In this document: positions 15,640-24,115 of the stretch, piece by piece
Layout of the letters: each line of letters starts with the position of its first letter
Numbering within the stretch: position 1 is the first letter of the stretch
Origin: Anaerolineales bacterium
GTDB lineage: Bacteria > Chloroflexota > Anaerolineae > 4572-78 > J111
Assembly (NCBI GenBank): GCA_015075405.1
Contig: JABTUK010000005.1
Coordinates: 1,123,747 to 1,187,746, forward strand
Length of the DNA: 64,000 nt
Direction: 5' to 3'
Position numbers and translations under genes: made by a program
The notes under the pieces: model-generated
Databases searched by the model: none
What the model was told of the DNA's origin: nothing
The model's input: only the letters and a program-made list of their open reading frames with translations

Positions 15640-16833
15640 TTACCGCTTCTTGAGATACACGTCGGCGTAAACAGCCACCACCAAAACCACACCCTTGAGC
15701 AGGTATTGCCAGGCCGGTTGAACGTTCATCATTTGCAGGCCGTTGGTCAGGCTGGCCATAATTAGCGCCCCAATCATCGCCCCGAAGATGGTGCCTTCGC
15801 CGCCCAGGGTTGAGGTGCCGCCCAGGATACAACTGGCGATAGCATCAAGCTCATAGCCGGTGCCGGCGGCGATGGTGCCGTAGCCTACATAAGAAGCCAG
15901 CACCACCCCAGACACACCGCACAGAAAGCCCATCAGCACAAAGATCAGGAAAACATTGTTGCGAATGCTGATACCGGACAAGCGGGCCGCTTCCCGGTTG
16001 CCGCCGATAGCGTAGGCATAGCGCCCAAAGCGGGTGTTGTTGGAAACATAGGCCATAACGGCGGCGGTAATAGCCAACAAGAGTACGGGGATCGGCACGC
16101 CATTATATTGACTGACGACATAAACATAGACGATCACCGCGCCCGCAAATAGCCCTGTTCTAAGCATATCCAGATACAGAGGGGTCAATTCAAACCCATA
16201 GCGGCGTTTCTTGCGGCGGCTGTTGAAGGTAATGTAGAGTAACCCGGCCACCACGATCACCGCGAGAACCCAGCCCGCCCAGATGGGCAGATAACCCTGG
16301 GCAATTACGGAAAAGGCTGGTTGGTTGGCCGGGATAGTTTTACCCTGGGTTACAATCAAAATGGCCCCGTTAAGAAACCACATGCCGCCCAAAGTCACAA
16401 TAAAGGCAGGGACACGCAAAAAGGCGATAATATAACCCTGAAGTAGGCCAAACAGGATGCCCACCGATAACCCCACCAACACCGACAAAATGGTGGTTAA
16501 AATTTCCTGATCTGGCAGAATCTGGTTCCAGATCCGGGCTTGAGCATACGCCACCACCACCGAGACAAAGCCGGCCAGTTTGCCCACCGACAGGTCAATA
16601 TTGCCTGTCACAATCACCAGAACCATGCCCACAGCCAGCAGCGCCGTCACCGTCATCTGGCGGAACAAATTTGAGAAGTTTTGCGGCCCCAAATACGCCC
16701 CCTCGGTCATGGCGGAGAAAAATCCCCACAGCACAATCAGGGCCACAATCAGGGCATAAGTTTGGATATTAGCGCGGAACCGTTTGCTTACCCCGGAAAC
16801 CGCGCTGGTAGGTACACTTGTAACTGCGCTCAT
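15640..16833 (-). CDS. Sugar ABC transporter permease (XylH-like), system 1
   Basis: About 397 residues with ten or so hydrophobic helices. Family signatures are VTGNIDLSVGKLAGFVSVV near residue 85, YAIGGNREAARLSGISIRNN near 270 and AIASCILGGTSTLGGEGTIF near 325. The start at 16833 is chosen because GAGGGAG lies six bases upstream; the longer reading to 16911 begins inside the ATPase gene. It follows the XylG-type ATPase by 25 bases and is the membrane subunit of system 1 (lipoprotein 18479, ATPase 16859). XylH-type proteins import D-xylose or similar pentoses. Confidence 0.9.
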   Translation of the reverse strand: MSAVTSVPTSAVSGVSKRFRANIQTYALIVALIVLWGFFSAMTEGAYLGPQNFSNLFRQMTVTALLAVGMVLVIVTGNIDLSVGKLAGFVSVVVAYAQARIWNQILPDQEILTTILSVLVGLSVGILFGLLQGYIIAFLRVPAFIVTLGGMWFLNGAILIVTQGKTIPANQPAFSVIAQGYLPIWAGWVLAVIVVAGLLYITFNSRRKKRRYGFELTPLYLDMLRTGLFAGAVIVYVYVVSQYNGVPIPVLLLAITAAVMAYVSNNTRFGRYAYAIGGNREAARLSGISIRNNVFLIFVLMGFLCGVSGVVLASYVGYGTIAAGTGYELDAIASCILGGTSTLGGEGTIFGAMIGALIMASLTNGLQMMNVQPAWQYLLKGVVLVVAVYADVYLKKR

Positions 16834-16858
16834 AGACACTCCCTCTTTGGATATAACT

Positions 16859-18385
16859 TTAGGCGATGCCGGTTGCCAACGCCATGATTTTCTCTTGAGT
16901 TGCCTCAGCAATATCGAGAGTGGTGGTAGATTTACCTTCGTGCATGACCATCACCCGGTCACTCATCCCCAGCACTTCTTCGAGTTCGCTTGAGATCATA
17001 ATAATAGATATGCCTTTTTCGGCTAGATCATTCATTAACTTGTAAATTTCGTACTTGGCCCCTACATCAATGCCCCGGGTGGGGTCGTCCATAATCAATA
17101 TTTTGGGTTTTGACATGAGCCATTTGGAGATAACAACTTTCTGTTGATTACCGCCGGACAGAGAGTCGCAGGGAACCTGGAGGTTGGGCGCCTTAATAGC
17201 CAGACTTTTGGAAAAACTTAAGCAGGCATTGAGTTCGGCATTATCGTCAATTCTAAACCAAGAAGCAAATTGATCCAGGTTGGCCAGAGAAATATTTTTC
17301 AAGATAGACTGAATCAAGACCAACCCATGTCGTTTTCGGTCTTCTGGGACCAGGCTGATCCCTTGCAGCATAGCCTCACGCGAATTTCTGATCTTGAGTT
17401 CACGGCCTTCAAGCTTGATCTTGCCTTTGGTAATTTTGCCGTATTCCCCAAAGATCGTCGTTACCAGTTCGGTGCGTCCGGAACCCATCAGGCCGGCAAT
17501 ACCCAGAATCTCTCCCCTACGGACATTAAAACTCGCCCCCTTAATAACCTCCTGCTCCAGGTGTTGCGGATTTCGGGCGTGGAGGTCTTCAACTTCAAGA
17601 ATCACTTCGCCGGGCTGACGATTTCCTTTGGGGAAGCGTTCTTTCATTTCTCGTCCCACCATATACCTGACCAGCTTTTCCTGGTTCAAATTTTGGGCGG
17701 GCTGAGTGGTAACTACTTTGCCATCTCGCAAAATGGTAATTGAATCGGCAATGCGGAAAAACTCGTCCAGCTTATGGGTGATATAGATACAAGTGACCCC
17801 GTGTTCTTTGAGCGTATGCAAAATCTCCATCAATTGGTCAATCTCGGCCTCGCTGAGGGCGCTGGTTGGCTCATCAAGGATGAGAATCTTGGCATTTTCA
17901 GAGAGGGCCTTGGCAATTTCGGTCATCTGCATTTTGCCCACCCCCAGGTCCTTGATAATAGCCTGGGGTTGAATATCCAGACGATATTTAGTTAAAATTT
18001 CCTGGGTATCGGCGTAAAGTTTGTCCCAGTTGATCGAGCCACGTTCGAGCGGTTCTTTACCCAGATAGATATTCTCGCCTACGGTCATACTGGGGATCAA
18101 GGTCAATTCCTGGTAGACAATGGCAATGCCTTCTTCAATGGCCTGGCGGATAGAACGGTTTTCCAGCTTTAATTCTTTGCCCTCGTAAAGGATAGTGCCC
18201 TCATAAGAGCCCCAGGGATAAACCCCGGATAGAATTTTCATCAAAGTTGACTTACCCGCCCCGTTCTCGCCACACAGCCCGTGAATCTCACCCCGCCGGA
18301 CCTGAAAGGAAACATCGCTCAATGCCGTAACACCGGGAAATTGTTTGGTCACATTTTGAACGTCGAGGATGATGTCGTCATTCAT
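16859..18385 (-). CDS. xylG: Double-domain sugar ABC ATPase (XylG/RbsA type), system 1
   Basis: 508 residues with two NBDs, the standard size of XylG. First domain: Walker A CGENGAGKST near 35, signature LGVGKMQMTEIAKAL, Walker B ILILDEPTSALSEAEID, H-switch ITHKLDEFF. Second domain: a degenerate Walker A (GLMGSGRTE), signature LSGGNQQKVVISKWL, Walker B ILIMDDPTRGIDVG. This asymmetry is normal for the family. The PTRGIDVGAKYEIY ending is strongly conserved in xylose/ribose importers. The gene lies between its binding protein and permease, with a stable hairpin between it and the binding-protein gene. The xylG symbol rests on motif similarity; substrate unproven. Confidence 0.88.
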   Translation of the reverse strand: MNDDIILDVQNVTKQFPGVTALSDVSFQVRRGEIHGLCGENGAGKSTLMKILSGVYPWGSYEGTILYEGKELKLENRSIRQAIEEGIAIVYQELTLIPSMTVGENIYLGKEPLERGSINWDKLYADTQEILTKYRLDIQPQAIIKDLGVGKMQMTEIAKALSENAKILILDEPTSALSEAEIDQLMEILHTLKEHGVTCIYITHKLDEFFRIADSITILRDGKVVTTQPAQNLNQEKLVRYMVGREMKERFPKGNRQPGEVILEVEDLHARNPQHLEQEVIKGASFNVRRGEILGIAGLMGSGRTELVTTIFGEYGKITKGKIKLEGRELKIRNSREAMLQGISLVPEDRKRHGLVLIQSILKNISLANLDQFASWFRIDDNAELNACLSFSKSLAIKAPNLQVPCDSLSGGNQQKVVISKWLMSKPKILIMDDPTRGIDVGAKYEIYKLMNDLAEKGISIIMISSELEEVLGMSDRVMVMHEGKSTTTLDIAEATQEKIMALATGIA

Positions 18386-18416
18386 ATAACTTCTGCTTCT
18401 CCTTGCTAGGTCAGGA

Positions 18417-18441
18417 GGGGGCTTTCTGAAAAGAAAGCCCC
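18417..18441 (-). terminator. Stable hairpin between binding-protein and ATPase genes
   Basis: GGGGCTTTCT and AGAAAGCCCC pair perfectly around a four-base loop in the 93-base gap. No T-run follows on the minus strand. I read it as a processing or partial-termination hairpin that keeps the binding protein more abundant than the membrane subunits, as is common in sugar ABC operons, not a full terminator. Confidence 0.6.
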
Positions 18442-18478
18442 GCTCCTTTAGAAAATCATGGAAGACCTATTGGCCAGA

Positions 18479-19687
18479 TTAGGGTTTGGGCGGGCGTTGG
18501 CCTTCGGGGATATCGCGGTAGACATCATCATAGGCCTGGAAGCCGCTCGCGACCACCAGGTCGTACACGTTGTCCGCATTCACTTGCTCGACGGGCAGGA
18601 AGTAAGCAGCAACTTCGCCTTGCTGCGCTTCGTCGTTGGTCAATTCGGCCATGGTGTAGGTTTTAAGTTCGGGGATGGTTTCACCCTGGAGCAGTTTGTC
18701 CACCAGGTCAACCGCCAGCGGAGACAGGTTGCGGATGTCCTTGAGGATGGTCACGGTCAGTTCACCCTTGACGATGCTGTTGCAGCCGTCGGCGGTGGCA
18801 TCCTGACCGGAAATCGGCACGACGCCGGCCAGCTTTTGGGCCTTGAGAGCTTGCAGCGCGCCCAGAGCGGTGCCGTCATTGGAGGCGACCACCGCATCAA
18901 CCTTGTTGCTCTGAGAGGTCAGGATGTTTTCCATCAGGCTGAGGGCATTGGCCGGATCCCAGTTGTCAACCCATTGGTCGGCCACGACTTCGATGATGCC
19001 TTGCTCGACATACGGATCAACGATTTCATCCTGGCCCTTGCGGAAGAGGATGGCGTTGTTGTCGGTCGGGCTGCCGCCCAGTTTGACCAGTTTGAGGGGA
19101 TTGTCGGCAGTCCATTTGCCGCCCTCGATGTCTACCGCCTTCATCACGCCCAGGGCTTGCTGGCGACCCACTTCGACGTTGTTGAAGGAGAGGTAAGCGG
19201 CAATGTTGGGTGATTTAATCAGGCGGTCGTAAGCCAGCACTTTGACCCCGGCTGCGGCGGCCTTGTCCACAGCGGTCACAGCGGCGTCGCCGTCTTCGGC
19301 AATGATGATGAGAGCTTTGACGCCCTGGGCCACCATATTGTCAATCTGGTCGTTTTGGAGTTTGACATCGTGGTTAGCTTCCTGGGAGACAACTTCGTAG
19401 CCCTTCTCTTCCAGCAGCTTGCGCATCAATTCTTCTTCGTTCTTCCAGCGCTCCGTCGCAAAATCGGAGAAGGACAGGCCAACTTTGATTTTGTCGCCTG
19501 CGGGGGCTTCAGCGGCTGGTTCTTCTTTAGCCGCGGGGGCTTCGGCCGCGGGGGCTTCGGCGGCCGGTTCTTCTTTGGCTGGCTCTGGCTGGGCCGGTTG
19601 AGCAGCACCGCCGCAGCCAAACAGTGCCGCGACAAGGATTGTCAGCATCAGCAAGGCTGCAATAGACTTCATTGACTTGTGAAACAT
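18479..19687 (-). CDS. xylF: Xylose-type sugar-binding lipoprotein (XylF-like), system 1
   Basis: About 402 residues. A signal peptide ends in the lipobox LFGC, followed by an unusually long linker of repeated AEAPA/KEEPA units that would tether the domain away from the membrane. The PBP1 body reads KVGLSFSDFATERWKNEEEL, AAAGVKVLAYDRLIKSPNIA, KLGGSPTDNNAILFRKGQDE, VASNDGTALGALQALKAQKL and VPISGQDATADGCNSIVKG, very close to D-xylose-binding XylF. The ATG at 19687 has AAAGGAG six bases upstream; the longer start at 19738 has none. First gene of the transporter operon, divergent from the response regulator. Confidence 0.9.
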   Translation of the reverse strand: MFHKSMKSIAALLMLTILVAALFGCGGAAQPAQPEPAKEEPAAEAPAAEAPAAKEEPAAEAPAGDKIKVGLSFSDFATERWKNEEELMRKLLEEKGYEVVSQEANHDVKLQNDQIDNMVAQGVKALIIIAEDGDAAVTAVDKAAAAGVKVLAYDRLIKSPNIAAYLSFNNVEVGRQQALGVMKAVDIEGGKWTADNPLKLVKLGGSPTDNNAILFRKGQDEIVDPYVEQGIIEVVADQWVDNWDPANALSLMENILTSQSNKVDAVVASNDGTALGALQALKAQKLAGVVPISGQDATADGCNSIVKGELTVTILKDIRNLSPLAVDLVDKLLQGETIPELKTYTMAELTNDEAQQGEVAAYFLPVEQVNADNVYDLVVASGFQAYDDVYRDIPEGQRPPKP

Positions 19688-19840
19688 TCTTCGCTCCTTT
19701 GAGAAATTGTAGAAACTTTGACTGAGTAAATCTACCACATAGGATAAAAACTTGTTTTACTGCACCTCCTATCTCATCTTGAGAAAGTTTAGTAATTCTC
19801 TGAAGTTGGCTGTATCAAGGGAGATTACCACAAAACAGAA

Positions 19841-19863
19841 TAACACAATCAGATAGTGTTATG
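19841..19863. promoter_or_regulatory. Inverted repeat in the divergent regulatory region
   Basis: ATAACAC (19841-19847) and GTGTTAT (19857-19863) are perfect inverted arms nine bases apart, lying between the transporter operon and the response-regulator gene. The symmetry and position fit an operator for the adjacent LuxR-type regulator; no experimental support. Confidence 0.55.
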
Positions 19864-19891
19864 CAATGCTTGCGCGCTTCTAACCCTCTCG

Positions 19892-19923
19892 GATTTCCCC
19901 CACCTCAAATAGGGGGAAATCCC
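19892..19923. other. Eleven-base-pair hairpin in the divergent intergenic region
   Basis: GGATTTCCCCC pairs perfectly with GGGGGAAATCC around a ten-base loop. Neither strand has a T-run, so it is not an obvious terminator. It may be a second regulatory palindrome. Confidence 0.45.
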
Positions 19924-19968
19924 CTAATCAAGCGACTAATTGTTTCGGTCAACTGACTTTAAAAGTGG

Positions 19969-19981
19969 TATAATCCCAGTA
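19969..19981 (+). promoter_or_regulatory. Extended -10 promoter giving a probably leaderless mRNA
   Basis: TGGTATAAT ends at 19974 and the ATG of the response regulator starts at 19981, the distance at which transcription would begin. There is no ribosome binding site. The -35 region is poor, consistent with an extended -10 promoter. Confidence 0.6.
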
Positions 19982-21021
19982 TGAGCAACTTGCGAATTTT
20001 GGTAGCCGACGACCATGCCATTGTGCGGGCGGGTATCTCGAATACGCTCAAAGAATTGCCTGGCCTGGAAATTGTGGGGGAAGTGGGCGATGGGCCGAGT
20101 CTGTTGGCCGCTTTGGCCCAAACTCAGCCCAATTTCTTGCTGATAGATGTCACCATGCCCGATTTTGACCCCATCGCTGCCATTCGTCAAATCCGCACCC
20201 GCTACCCGGCGATGAAGATTTTGGTGGTGAGCGCCCACGACGACGATGTGTATGTTCAGGGCTTGCTCAGCGCCGGGGTGGATGGTTATCATTTAAAAGA
20301 CCAACCATTGAGCGATTTACGCTTGGCCGTGCAGCGAGTGCAGGCCGGCGAGCGTTGGATTTCCAGCCGCTTGGTTGATAAATTGGTCAGCCGTTCTTCT
20401 ATTTTTGCCACCGGGCCTAGCCTGACCGCCCGCCAGCGCGAGATGCTGCAGTTGTTGCAGCAGGGTTTTGACAACCAGACCATTGCCCGGCAGATGGGGC
20501 TGAGCGTCAAAACGGTAGAAAATCATCTGACCCGTCTCTACCGCCAGCTTAATGTGCAGAGCCGGCTGGAGGCGGTCAATTACAGTATCCGTCACCCCGA
20601 AGTAGGCCAGGAAGCGGTGCTGGATCCGGCGGAGCTTGAGCCAGCCGAACAGGTGAAGGTAACAATCCTGCTGGTAGATGATAATGCCCGTTACCGCCGC
20701 CAACTAAAACGAATGGTCGGCAAAGTTTGTCCCCAGGCCGCCATTTACGAAGCCCAAAATATTGCCGAGGCTACCCAACTCAGCCAAACGGTTAACCCTC
20801 AACTTGCTTTGATAGATGTAGTGTTGGGTGAAGAGGACGGGATTTATTGTACCCGCCGGATTAAAGCGTTGCTGCCTCAGATACGGATTGCCCTGATTAC
20901 GGCCTATCCCGACCGGGAATTTCGCCGGTTGGGGCTGGAAGCCGGCGCGGTGGCCTTGTTGGATAAAAAAGATTTGGACGCGCACGCTCTGCACGAGGTG
21001 GTGGAGGATTTGATAACTTGA
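19981..21021 (+). CDS. Response regulator with REC-HTH-REC architecture (346 aa)
   Basis: Residues 1-120 form a NarL-type receiver (acidic pair D10/D11, phosphorylation site D56 in LLIDVTMP, K106). Residues 145-205 are a LuxR/GerE DNA-binding domain (LTARQREMLQLLQQGFDNQT). Residues 225-346 are a second complete receiver (D233/D234, D279 in ALIDVVLG, T307, K329). Most NarL regulators end after the HTH, so the extra C-terminal receiver is unusual. It lies divergently from the sugar transporter operon whose far end carries the HisKA_3 kinase fusion, the expected kinase class for this regulator. It probably controls the transporter operon; pairing is inference. Confidence 0.92.
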   Translation: MSNLRILVADDHAIVRAGISNTLKELPGLEIVGEVGDGPSLLAALAQTQPNFLLIDVTMPDFDPIAAIRQIRTRYPAMKILVVSAHDDDVYVQGLLSAGVDGYHLKDQPLSDLRLAVQRVQAGERWISSRLVDKLVSRSSIFATGPSLTARQREMLQLLQQGFDNQTIARQMGLSVKTVENHLTRLYRQLNVQSRLEAVNYSIRHPEVGQEAVLDPAELEPAEQVKVTILLVDDNARYRRQLKRMVGKVCPQAAIYEAQNIAEATQLSQTVNPQLALIDVVLGEEDGIYCTRRIKALLPQIRIALITAYPDREFRRLGLEAGAVALLDKKDLDAHALHEVVEDLIT

Positions 21022-21084
21022 GGACTCGCTCTTTTGCAGAGATTTGTGATTGTTACAGATATTCATCTGTAACCAGCGTTACTA

Positions 21085-21201
21085 CTCAGGCTCATGTCAT
21101 TTCGAGCGACCCGCAAGGGGGAGCGAGAAATCCCCAGGGCGCAATAGTTAAAAGTAAGGAGTTGGGGATTTCTCCCTCCGGTCGAAATGACAATGCCTGA
21201 T
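21085..21201. repeat. Class G inverted-repeat element, copy G1
   Basis: Ends TCAGGC-TCATGTCATTTCGA and its near reverse complement (CGAAATGACA-ATGCCTGA) enclose about 80 bases containing a second inverted pair (GAGAAATCCCC and GGGGATTTCTC). It fills the space after the response regulator and abuts the stop of the glycosidase-like gene. Confidence 0.7.
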
Positions 21202-22604
21202 CAGAACGGAGAAGTCTCGCCAAAGAGGGTTGACGTAAAAGGGATGACCTGCATGTGCCGCTGGTAAACATGGTAGGCATGCACCACCATCCTGGCGCTC
21301 CAGGTCAGCGGCGCTTCCGAGGTGTACCAGAAGGTAGACAGGTAGTGTCCATCGGGGGCATAAACCTCGTGAACCGCGCCATCACGCACAATCACGCTGC
21401 TGATGCGGTACAGCAAGGCTTCGGCCTCGGCCAGCCGTTCCATGCGGGCCAGGGCGATGACGTGCCACGCCCCTAACCACAGCCAGGCCGCGCTGGTGTG
21501 ATAGTGGGCCACCCCCCCCAACCGATTTTCCCAGGCAATAAATTTAACCGGATAGGCCCGGTGAACCACCTGCGTCGGCACCGGCTCGGCCATGTTGAAC
21601 TGCTGCATGTTATCCAGGATGGCATGCGCCTGGGCGGGGGTCGTCAAGCCCCAGGCAATCGCCAGGAGATTGCCGCTGCTGCTTAAGTTGTCAAAAATGT
21701 GGCTGGTCACGTAATAGCCTAATTCCTCGCGCCAGAAATGGGTGTTGATGGCCTGCTTGAGGTGAGCGGCTTTGGCAGCAAAAAAGGCCGGGTCGCCCGG
21801 TTCACCAAAGTGCGGCGCGGCAGCGGCCAAATCGGCCAGCGCTTTCCAGTAAATGACATTGGTGTACAAAACCCGGCCTTCGCGGGCGATGCTGTCGGCC
21901 CAATCGGTGAAGGGGGCCTGGTGCAGCAAGCCGTCGTCTTCCAGGGCGTAGGCTTCCAGCCAGGCGATGGCTCGCTTCAGCGCCGGCCAGTGGGTGCGGG
22001 CAAAGGCTTCGTCGCCGGAGCGGGCGATGTAGTTGAGGCTGGCAATCACCAGCAGCGCGTTGCCGTCCAGCGAGATGGTATTGTGAGCGGTGATATATTT
22101 GGGGCGAATCGGCGCGTCGGTGGGTTGTTCTCTTTTGAACAAGGAGTGCAGATAGCGGTCAACCACCGACGTGGAATGAACTTTGACCGGAAACTGCCCG
22201 GTGGGCCGCTGATTGATTAAAAAAACCTCCAGCGACTCGCGGACCGCTTGAAACTCATTCAATTCGACCAGGCCAAAACTGGCAAAGCTCAAATCCCGCG
22301 CCCACGGCTCGCGGAAGTTCCGCAGGCCGGCGCACAAGACTAATTTCTCCCGGCCATCAGGCAGGCGGCGCGGCTCGATCCCGGCCCGCAAATTGGCCGA
22401 GGCGATGAGCGCGGCCTTGGCCTCCACCGTCGCGTGGCTTTCGAGGTCGCTGGGTGGGGCATGCAAAGCCAGGGTGGGCCGCCGGGCCAATTTATAGCCG
22501 TAGCGGATCATCCGCCACAGCAAAAAACCCACCCCCCCGCCCAGCAGCAGCCACAGGCCCGGCTTAAGCCAGGATGAATTTTTAAAGGAATTTCGTTCAG
22601 TCAC
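21201..22604 (-). CDS. Membrane-anchored glycosidase-like protein, (alpha/alpha)6 barrel
   Basis: 467 residues. One N-terminal transmembrane anchor (about residues 13-30) is followed by an all-helical domain of the amylo-alpha-1,6-glucosidase / six-hairpin glycosidase type. Visible pieces include LRNFREPWARDLSFASFGLV near 92, SLDGNALLVIASLNYIARSG near 180, DDGLLHQAPFTDWADSIARE near 220, and the helical hairpins LYTNVIYWKALADLA and HTSAAWLWLGAWHVIAL. The Arg/Asp pairs in FREPWARD and FTDWADS are the likely active-site acids. It may trim surface or imported glucans; its placement next to the sugar regulator suggests a link to carbohydrate use. Family call moderately sure, reaction unknown. Confidence 0.7.
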   Translation of the reverse strand: MTERNSFKNSSWLKPGLWLLLGGGVGFLLWRMIRYGYKLARRPTLALHAPPSDLESHATVEAKAALIASANLRAGIEPRRLPDGREKLVLCAGLRNFREPWARDLSFASFGLVELNEFQAVRESLEVFLINQRPTGQFPVKVHSTSVVDRYLHSLFKREQPTDAPIRPKYITAHNTISLDGNALLVIASLNYIARSGDEAFARTHWPALKRAIAWLEAYALEDDGLLHQAPFTDWADSIAREGRVLYTNVIYWKALADLAAAAPHFGEPGDPAFFAAKAAHLKQAINTHFWREELGYYVTSHIFDNLSSSGNLLAIAWGLTTPAQAHAILDNMQQFNMAEPVPTQVVHRAYPVKFIAWENRLGGVAHYHTSAAWLWLGAWHVIALARMERLAEAEALLYRISSVIVRDGAVHEVYAPDGHYLSTFWYTSEAPLTWSARMVVHAYHVYQRHMQVIPFTSTLFGETSPF

Positions 22605-22668
22605 AAATGACTATTTTACCCAGGTGTAATGCAGCGCCAAATTTGTCGCCCTCTCTCTCATTTGTACT

Positions 22669-22760
22669 CAGTGGGTCCAAATTTGAGGGGGCAGCACGCC
22701 CACGTGCGGCGGCGTTCGGCACGAAGGCGTGCCTCACTCCTCGGAAAATTGGATCTACTG
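22669..22760. repeat. Class A MITE-like element, copy A3
   Basis: 92 bp with ends CAGTGGGTCCAA and TTGGATCTACTG, and an internal palindrome around GCACGCC/GGCGTGC. Flanked by GTACT and ATACT, a 4/5 match to a target duplication. The gap 22605-22928 holds this element, and I see nothing else in it. Confidence 0.7.
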
Positions 22761-22928
22761 ATACTGCTTGATTTCGAAGCTGTTGTCTCCACGATTCCAC
22801 CCATCCTCCTGAAACATAACTATCGCCAATGTCTTTTCTGACTCCAAGGCTCCTCTCAGGTTAAATAGCAAGTTGCGCGGAGACGTGGTAAAATTAAAGT
22901 AAGCCCTTAAGAATGGAGATATAAAGTG

Positions 22929-23204
22929 ATGCAAGACACTCAGACCTTAAAAGCAAAAATCATAGCCTTATTAGATTTTTTACCGGCGGATAGCTTGAAA
23001 GTGTTAGCCGAATTTGCTGCTTTTTTGCGCACAAAATCTGATAGCTCTGTTGTTCAGGCGGAGAAGGCTGAAATGGAATTTGAGATAACCACTGCGCCTC
23101 GACATAGAGCAGCCTATATTGTTAGCCCTCATTTGGTACATCGGGAACAAGCAGTGGATTTCAAACTGGAAGTTATTGAAGAAATGCCCAATGACCGTCT
23201 ATAA
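22929..23204 (+). CDS. Small antitoxin-like protein without a partner
   Basis: About 91 residues. The first 40 (LKAKIIALLDFLPADSLKVL then AEFAAFLRTKSD) resemble the helical N-terminus of DUF2281/VapB-like antitoxins, the same style as the protein at 11907. GGAG precedes the GTG/ATG starts by 7-10 bases. No toxin gene follows; only about 40 bases separate it from the convergent deaminase. It is either an orphan antitoxin left after loss of its toxin or an unrelated small regulator. Confidence 0.55.
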   Translation: MQDTQTLKAKIIALLDFLPADSLKVLAEFAAFLRTKSDSSVVQAEKAEMEFEITTAPRHRAAYIVSPHLVHREQAVDFKLEVIEEMPNDRL

Positions 23205-23244
23205 TGGCGTGTTATTGCAATCTTTTCTCACATTCACATCGCCC

Positions 23245-23685
23245 TTAATCCTCCCCGATATCCTCGTTCCATAACTCCGGCCGGGCAGCGATGAAATCAT
23301 GCATCAACTGGATGCACTCCTCATTTTGCAAAATGACCAGCTCCACCCCCCGCGAACGGACGTAATCTTCCGGCCCTTGAAAGGTTTGATTCTCGCCGAT
23401 GACGATTTTGGGGATTTTGTAAAGCAGGGCCGTGCCGCTGCACATATCGCAGGGCGAGAGCGTGGAATACAAAACGGCCCGCTGGTAATCTTTGGCCGTT
23501 AGCCGGCCCGCGTTCTCCAGGCAGTCCATCTCGGCGTGCAAAATGGCGCTGCCTTTCTGCACCCGCCGATTGTGCCCCCGCCCTACAATTTTGCCGTCAA
23601 TCACCAGCACCGAGCCGATGGGAATCCCGCCCTCGGCCAGCCCTTGTTTGGCTTCTTCGATGGCGGCTTGCATGAATTCGTCCAT
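23245..23685 (-). CDS. Cytosine deaminase of the yeast FCY1 type
   Basis: A zinc-dependent deaminase of 146 residues. It shows the His-Ala-Glu motif in ILHAEMDCLENAGRL and the paired cysteines in LSPCDMCSGTALLYKIPKI. The whole chain follows the yeast cytosine deaminase pattern: GGIPIGSVL, GRGHNRRVQKGSA, and the characteristic C-terminus RPELWNEDIGE, which closes the active site in that enzyme. Cytosine to uracil plus ammonia is therefore the expected reaction. It sits beside a nucleoside-type ABC transporter, which fits nucleobase salvage. GGGAGAACATACTC precedes the ATG. Confidence 0.88.
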   Translation of the reverse strand: MDEFMQAAIEEAKQGLAEGGIPIGSVLVIDGKIVGRGHNRRVQKGSAILHAEMDCLENAGRLTAKDYQRAVLYSTLSPCDMCSGTALLYKIPKIVIGENQTFQGPEDYVRSRGVELVILQNEECIQLMHDFIAARPELWNEDIGED

Positions 23686-23704
23686 GAGTATGTTCTCCCT
23701 AAAT

Positions 23705-23746
23705 AATTTGCGATTTACGATTTACGATTTACGATTTACGATTGCT
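23705..23746. repeat. Heptamer array GATTTAC (forward)
   Basis: Four perfect GATTTAC units (23712-23739) flanked by degenerate ones. It overlaps the 3' end of the four-helix gene, whose last residues NRKS and TAA stop are encoded by the array. The reverse-complement array lies at 24116-24150. Confidence 0.8.
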
Positions 23747-24100
23747 TGTTTGGCGTTGCCGGAGCGTTTTGATGGAGGCGACGGTCATAGCCAAGACTTC
23801 ATTGGTTTCAGACATCAAATCTGCCAGTCGAGTTTGGGGTATGAGGTTGGCTTCGCAGAGTATTTCTAACCAATAAAGCGTTTCATCACTTTCTTCCTCG
23901 ACAATTTTTAGCTTGTTGATAATATCTGGAACAGACTTAGCCCGGCAGTCTGCGCGGTAATTAGCCCCAATAGAAGTGGCTGCTCGCAATAGTTGTTTGC
24001 CTATTATCTCAGCAGCCAGACCTCGGGGCAATGCCTCTACCACTTTAATCACCCGCAGCCCTAACTGTTTCGTCCGTCGTTTAAATTCCTCCTCATTCAT
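23729..24100 (-). CDS. Four-helix-bundle protein (23S rRNA intervening-sequence/Avd-like family)
   Basis: 123 residues with the recognisable pattern of this family: FKRRTKQLGLRVIKVVEALP, AAEIIGKQLLRAATSIGANY, RADCRAKSVPDIINKLKIVE, EEESDETLYWLEILCEANLI. The family includes proteins encoded by 23S rRNA insertions and the accessory protein of diversity-generating retroelements, and many free-standing copies of unknown role. No reverse transcriptase is nearby. The gene is bracketed by inverted heptamer arrays that also supply its stop codon, suggesting gene and arrays move or arise together. Start supported by GGGAGAAAG. Confidence 0.85.
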   Translation of the reverse strand: MNEEEFKRRTKQLGLRVIKVVEALPRGLAAEIIGKQLLRAATSIGANYRADCRAKSVPDIINKLKIVEEESDETLYWLEILCEANLIPQTRLADLMSETNEVLAMTVASIKTLRQRQTSNRKS

Positions 24101-24115
24101 TTCTTTCTCCCATTC

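Noticed and set aside
23729..24100. Diversity-generating retroelement
   Set aside because: The Avd-like protein family hinted at one, but no reverse transcriptase or template/variable repeat is visible nearby.
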